A stretch of 8,213 bases of DNA. It comes from CAKOSP01 sp964372145 (GTDB lineage: Bacteria > Bacillota_I > Bacilli_A > RF39 > UBA660). How positions within the stretch are numbered: the first letter of the stretch is position 1; every line of letters starts with the position of its first letter. Below the pieces are notes generated by a model, which saw only the letters and a program-made list of their open reading frames with translations, was not told where the DNA came from and ran no database searches. The position numbers were made by a program, and so were the translations under genes. The DNA lies in contig CAYJPM010000038.1 in the NCBI GenBank assembly GCA_964372145.1, positions 1 to 8,213 on the forward strand, written 5' to 3'. This document shows, piece after piece, positions 5,589-8,213 of this stretch.

Positions 5589-6897
5589 AATTAGGTATTT
5601 TAAGCAATTGTCCTATACTTAATATAGTATTTTTAAGATTATTTAGTGCTATAATTGAATCTACTGTTACTCCATATTTGGATGCTATACCATATAAAGT
5701 GTCTCCTGGCATTACTGTATAATTAATATAATTAGGTAATGTTCCTGTTATTTTTAAAACTTGTCCTATACTTAGTATATCACTTGTTAAATTATTTAAA
5801 TTTTTGATTTCACTAACTGTAGTATTAAATTTTCTAGCTATACTATATAATGTGTCTCCTGGTAATACTGTATATGTTGTATCTGGAATACTTGGTTCCT
5901 CAGGTTCTGGAACTATATTGCCACTTGGTATTTTTAACACTTGTCCTATACTTAATATATTACTTGTTAAATTATTCAATGTCTTTATAGCGTCTACCGT
6001 AGTATCAAACCTATTAGCTATGGCATATAAACTATCTCCGGGCATTACTATGTAAGTTAAATCTTCTGTTGGTGGACTTGTTACACTTCCACTTATTTTA
6101 AGTACTTGACCTATACTTAGAATATCACTTGTTAAATTATTTAAACTTCTTAAATTATCTACTGTTGTACTAAATTTTCTAGCTATACTATATAATGTAT
6201 CTCCTGCTTGTACTATATAAGATTCTGTTTCAGTTGGTGGAACATATCCCCCTTCTTTTGGAACAATTAGTATTTGCCCTATACTTAAAGTATCACTTAT
6301 TAAATTATTTATTAATTTTAAATCTTCTACTGTAGTTCCATAAGCACTTGCTATTTTATATAATGTATCTCCTGCTTTAACAGTATAAAGGATAATATCT
6401 TCATTATCTGGATATGCTCCTTCACAATTTGATAAAGGTGAATATAAATCTATTAATGCACTCCATGTATCTGGACCTACTACTCCTTCAGGAACTAATT
6501 TATTAATATATTGAAATGATTGCACTGCAGTATATAATTGCTCATCAAATACTCCACTTATATCTCCTGCATAATATAATAAATCTTTTAATATTATTTG
6601 TACTTCTCTTACATCATTACCTTGATCACCTATTTGAAGTATTGGTTTTGATATAATACTTTTTTCATTAAATGCTGGAGTAGTCATCTTATATAATAAT
6701 TCCCATGTTTCTTTAGTAGCGGTACCTGTTACTTTTAAATTATTATCTTTTTGATAATTTTCAACCCATAATGTAGTATCAGGTCCATATACACCTGTAC
6801 TTGTTCCAGGGAAATAATTGTTTATTTTTAATAGTTGTTGTAAGAGTGTTACATCTTGCCCACTATTAGTTTCTTTTAATTCTGGTTTATCTTCCAT
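5587..6897 (-). CDS. Peptidoglycan-binding protein with two PG_binding_1 repeats and five LysM domains
   Basis: This 436-aa protein has two N-terminal PG_binding_1-like repeats at about 10-68 (QQLLKINNY, GVYGPDT, GTATKETW) and 88-150 (DVREVQIIL, GVFDEQL, GVVGPDTW). Five LysM modules follow at about 170-213, 227-268, 281-323, 341-383 and 392-434, each with the YxVxxGDTLYxIA opening and LSIGQ-LxI ending. Linkers are Pro/Thr/Glu-rich. LysM binds N-acetylglucosamine in peptidoglycan or chitin; no hydrolase, amidase or transglycosylase domain is present. There is no signal peptide or anchor, so it may be a mother-cell spore cortex/coat protein, use another export route, or be released by lysis. 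The start has a textbook AGGAGG 4 nt upstream. It diverges from the SleC-like gene, 75 bp away, suggesting a shared theme. It could be a scaffold like SafA, but that is inference. Confidence 0.9.
   Translation of the reverse strand: MEDKPELKETNSGQDVTLLQQLLKINNYFPGTSTGVYGPDTTLWVENYQKDNNLKVTGTATKETWELLYKMTTPAFNEKSIISKPILQIGDQGNDVREVQIILKDLLYYAGDISGVFDEQLYTAVQSFQYINKLVPEGVVGPDTWSALIDLYSPLSNCEGAYPDNEDIILYTVKAGDTLYKIASAYGTTVEDLKLINNLISDTLSIGQILIVPKEGGYVPPTETESYIVQAGDTLYSIARKFSTTVDNLRSLNNLTSDILSIGQVLKISGSVTSPPTEDLTYIVMPGDSLYAIANRFDTTVDAIKTLNNLTSNILSIGQVLKIPSGNIVPEPEEPSIPDTTYTVLPGDTLYSIARKFNTTVSEIKNLNNLTSDILSIGQVLKITGTLPNYINYTVMPGDTLYGIASKYGVTVDSIIALNNLKNTILSIGQLLKIPN
5596..6390 (-). repeat. Five LysM-coding repeats
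   Basis: LysM modules occupy about 6390-6259, 6219-6094, 6057-5929, 5877-5749 and 5724-5596 on the minus strand. Modules 2 and 4 are closest, sharing GDTLYSIARKF and LNNLTSDILSIGQVLKI, while module 1 (INNLISDTLSIGQILIV) is the most divergent. The near-identity suggests recent internal duplication or gene conversion. Confidence 0.85.
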
Positions 6898-6972
6898 AAA
6901 ACCTCCTATATAAATATATGATGAAGTTTTAAAAATAATTATTAAGAATATATTTATAAGGGAGTTGATTAA

Positions 6973-8187
6973 ATGAATGAAGGTTATTTATTAGTTAATG
7001 TATATGCTGATGATATATCACAACCTATTGAAGATGCTACTGTTAAAATACTTGAAACTAGTAATACTTATCAAACTGACGAAAATGGACAAACTAGCAG
7101 TATTACTTTAGAAACCTTTCCTAGAGAAAATTCTTTAGAATATAATAAAAATAATCCTTATAAGACTTATTCTATTGAAGTAACTAAGGATGGTATGACT
7201 ACAGTAACAGTAACTGGTATAGATATATTTGAAGGAATTAAAGCTATTCAAGATGTTAAAATGAAATCTAATGATACAACAGGTGTTAAAGAAGAAACTG
7301 TTGATATTGAACCAATTGTTATAAGTGGTAATTATTCAAGTAAATATCCTCAAGATGAACAGTTAGGATCTCAGTTTGTTTTAAATAAAGTAATAGTTCC
7401 TGAATATATTATAGTTCATGACGGAGCACCTGCTGATAATACAGCACCAAATCTTTATGTTAGTTTTCCTGATTATATAAAAAATGTTGCTAGTAGTGAA
7501 ATATATCCTACTTGGCCACTTGAAACTTTAAGAGCTAATATTATTGCTATTATGTCTTTTACACTTAACAGAGTATATACTGAGTGGTACCCATCTAAAG
7601 GTTATAGATTTACTATAACGAGTGTAACAACTTATGATCAAAAATATACTATTAATAGAACTATATATGATTCTATATCTCAAGTAGTAGACGACTTAAT
7701 GCTTCAATATTTAAAAAGACCTGGTAAAAGTGAACCTTTATTTGCACAATACTGTGATGGAGAATCTTTACGAGAAGATGGATGGCTTTGGCAATGGGGT
7801 TCAGCTGATTTAGGAGAACAAAAAGTTCCTGCTGCTGATATATTAAAATATTATTATGGAAATGATTTAGAATTTGCTAAAGCAACTTATCAAGAAGGTT
7901 TACCTACTTCTTTTCCTGGATACGTTTTAGCACTTGGATCATGTGGTGAAGAAGTAAAACTTTTTCAAAATCAAATTAATATAGTTAGAGGTAACTATCC
8001 AGGATTAATACAAATAGATAACCCTAATGGAGAATTTGATGAAAATACTGAAGATGCTGTTAAAAAATTTCAAGAAGTATTTGGCCTTACTAAAGATGGT
8101 ATTGTAGGTATTAATACATGGTATAAAATATCATATATGCATATCGCTGTATCCAGAATGATATTTGGAGTTTATGATAGAGAATAA
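6973..8187 (+). CDS. SleC-like spore cortex-lytic protein with SpoIID-like domain and PG-binding domain
   Basis: This 404-aa protein has three parts. Residues 1-100 form a carboxypeptidase-regulatory-like beta-sandwich (GYLLVNVYADD, IEDATVKI, TDENGQT, YSIEVTKDGM, AIQDVKM). Residues 143-300 resemble the SpoIID lytic transglycosylase fold, opening VPEYIIVHDG and then YIKNVASSEIYPTWPLETLRA. Glu176 of this stretch aligns with the catalytic Glu of SpoIID. Residues 318-385 are a PG_binding_1 domain (GSCGEEVKLFQNQI, GEFDENT, DGIVGINTWY). The layout and wording match clostridial SleC, which cuts spore cortex peptidoglycan at germination after Csp proteases remove its N-terminal part; here a cut would plausibly fall near 133-142. 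No signal peptide is present, as in SleC. GGGAG lies 8 nt before the ATG. Non-sporulation paralogues of this family also occur in Clostridia, so no symbol is assigned. No csp or sleB/ypeB gene is nearby. Confidence 0.82.
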   Translation: MNEGYLLVNVYADDISQPIEDATVKILETSNTYQTDENGQTSSITLETFPRENSLEYNKNNPYKTYSIEVTKDGMTTVTVTGIDIFEGIKAIQDVKMKSNDTTGVKEETVDIEPIVISGNYSSKYPQDEQLGSQFVLNKVIVPEYIIVHDGAPADNTAPNLYVSFPDYIKNVASSEIYPTWPLETLRANIIAIMSFTLNRVYTEWYPSKGYRFTITSVTTYDQKYTINRTIYDSISQVVDDLMLQYLKRPGKSEPLFAQYCDGESLREDGWLWQWGSADLGEQKVPAADILKYYYGNDLEFAKATYQEGLPTSFPGYVLALGSCGEEVKLFQNQINIVRGNYPGLIQIDNPNGEFDENTEDAVKKFQEVFGLTKDGIVGINTWYKISYMHIAVSRMIFGVYDRE

Positions 8188-8213
8188 AAAAGAATAGATT
8201 ACTATTCTTTTTT
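8186..8213 (+). terminator. Strong terminator after the SleC-like gene
   Basis: AAAAAAGAATAG (8186-8197) and CTATTCTTTTTT (8202-8213) form a perfect 12-bp stem around ATTA, beginning inside the stop codon. The A-run on the left and T-run on the right mean it could work in both directions. The window ends in the T-tract, so its full length is unknown. Confidence 0.85.

Noticed and set aside
5804..6055. Plus-strand reading frame within the LysM gene
   Set aside because: It is the complement of LysM repeats, with no ribosome binding site and no recognisable domain.
5596..6390. Regularly spaced similar segments as a CRISPR-like array
   Set aside because: The repeats are long, imperfect, in frame, and fully explained by LysM domains.
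6913..6920. CATATATT on the minus strand as a sigma-E-like -10 box for the LysM gene
   Set aside because: It would place the transcript start within the AGGAGG site, and no convincing -35 lies at the right distance. In this AT-rich gap such a match is expected by chance.

Overview
The window is very AT-rich (roughly three quarters A+T by eye), tightly packed, and uses strong AGGAGG-type ribosome binding sites, extended -10 promoters and short A:U-rich terminators. This suggests a low-GC Bacillota (Firmicutes) genome. Two genes point to an anaerobic, clostridia-like, possibly spore-forming lineage: a homologue of the clostridial spore cortex-lytic protein SleC at the right edge, and the probable first codons of a pyruvate:ferredoxin oxidoreductase at the left edge. 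TGG encodes Trp and reading frames end normally, so there is no sign of an altered code. The exact taxon cannot be fixed from this window.

Layout. Everything except the last gene is on the minus strand. At 1-40 is the edge-truncated start of a probable PFOR gene with its own extended -10 promoter. At 98-3595 is a four-gene minus-strand operon. In order of transcription it holds two tandem paralogous TasA/camelysin-like secreted proteins (3595-3011 and 2987-2397), a SipW/ER-type signal peptidase with a large polytopic N-terminal extension (2372-1230), and a two-TM DUF5305-type membrane protein (1210-98). Gaps are 19-24 nt, tandem sigma-A-like promoters lie upstream, and a terminator overlaps the last stop codon. 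At 3739-5493 is a DEAD-box RNA helicase of the CsdA/DbpA type with a repetitive basic tail, its own promoter and its own terminator. At 5587-6897 is a protein with two peptidoglycan-binding repeats and five LysM domains. Diverging from it across 75 bp is the SleC/SpoIID-like protein at 6973-8187, followed by a strong hairpin at the window end.

How the genes may work together. The 98-3595 operon looks like a self-contained surface-protein export and assembly module: two small SipW-dependent beta-rich subunits, a dedicated signal peptidase to mature them, and a membrane partner with an extracytoplasmic beta-rich domain. By analogy with tapA-sipW-tasA of Bacillus it may build an extracellular fibre or matrix, but it has no recognisable tapA and carries DUF5305 instead. 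This is the most interesting part of the window. The divergent LysM and SleC-like genes lack signal peptides and both bind peptidoglycan. This fits proteins made in the mother cell for the spore cortex or coat, though no convincing sporulation-sigma promoter is visible. The helicase is a housekeeping RNA-remodelling factor with no obvious link to its neighbours.

No gene-free stretch exceeds 300 bp. The longest (3596-3738, 143 bp) holds the two promoters of the fibre operon and the helicase terminator. No tRNA, rRNA, CRISPR array, insertion sequence or riboswitch was seen.
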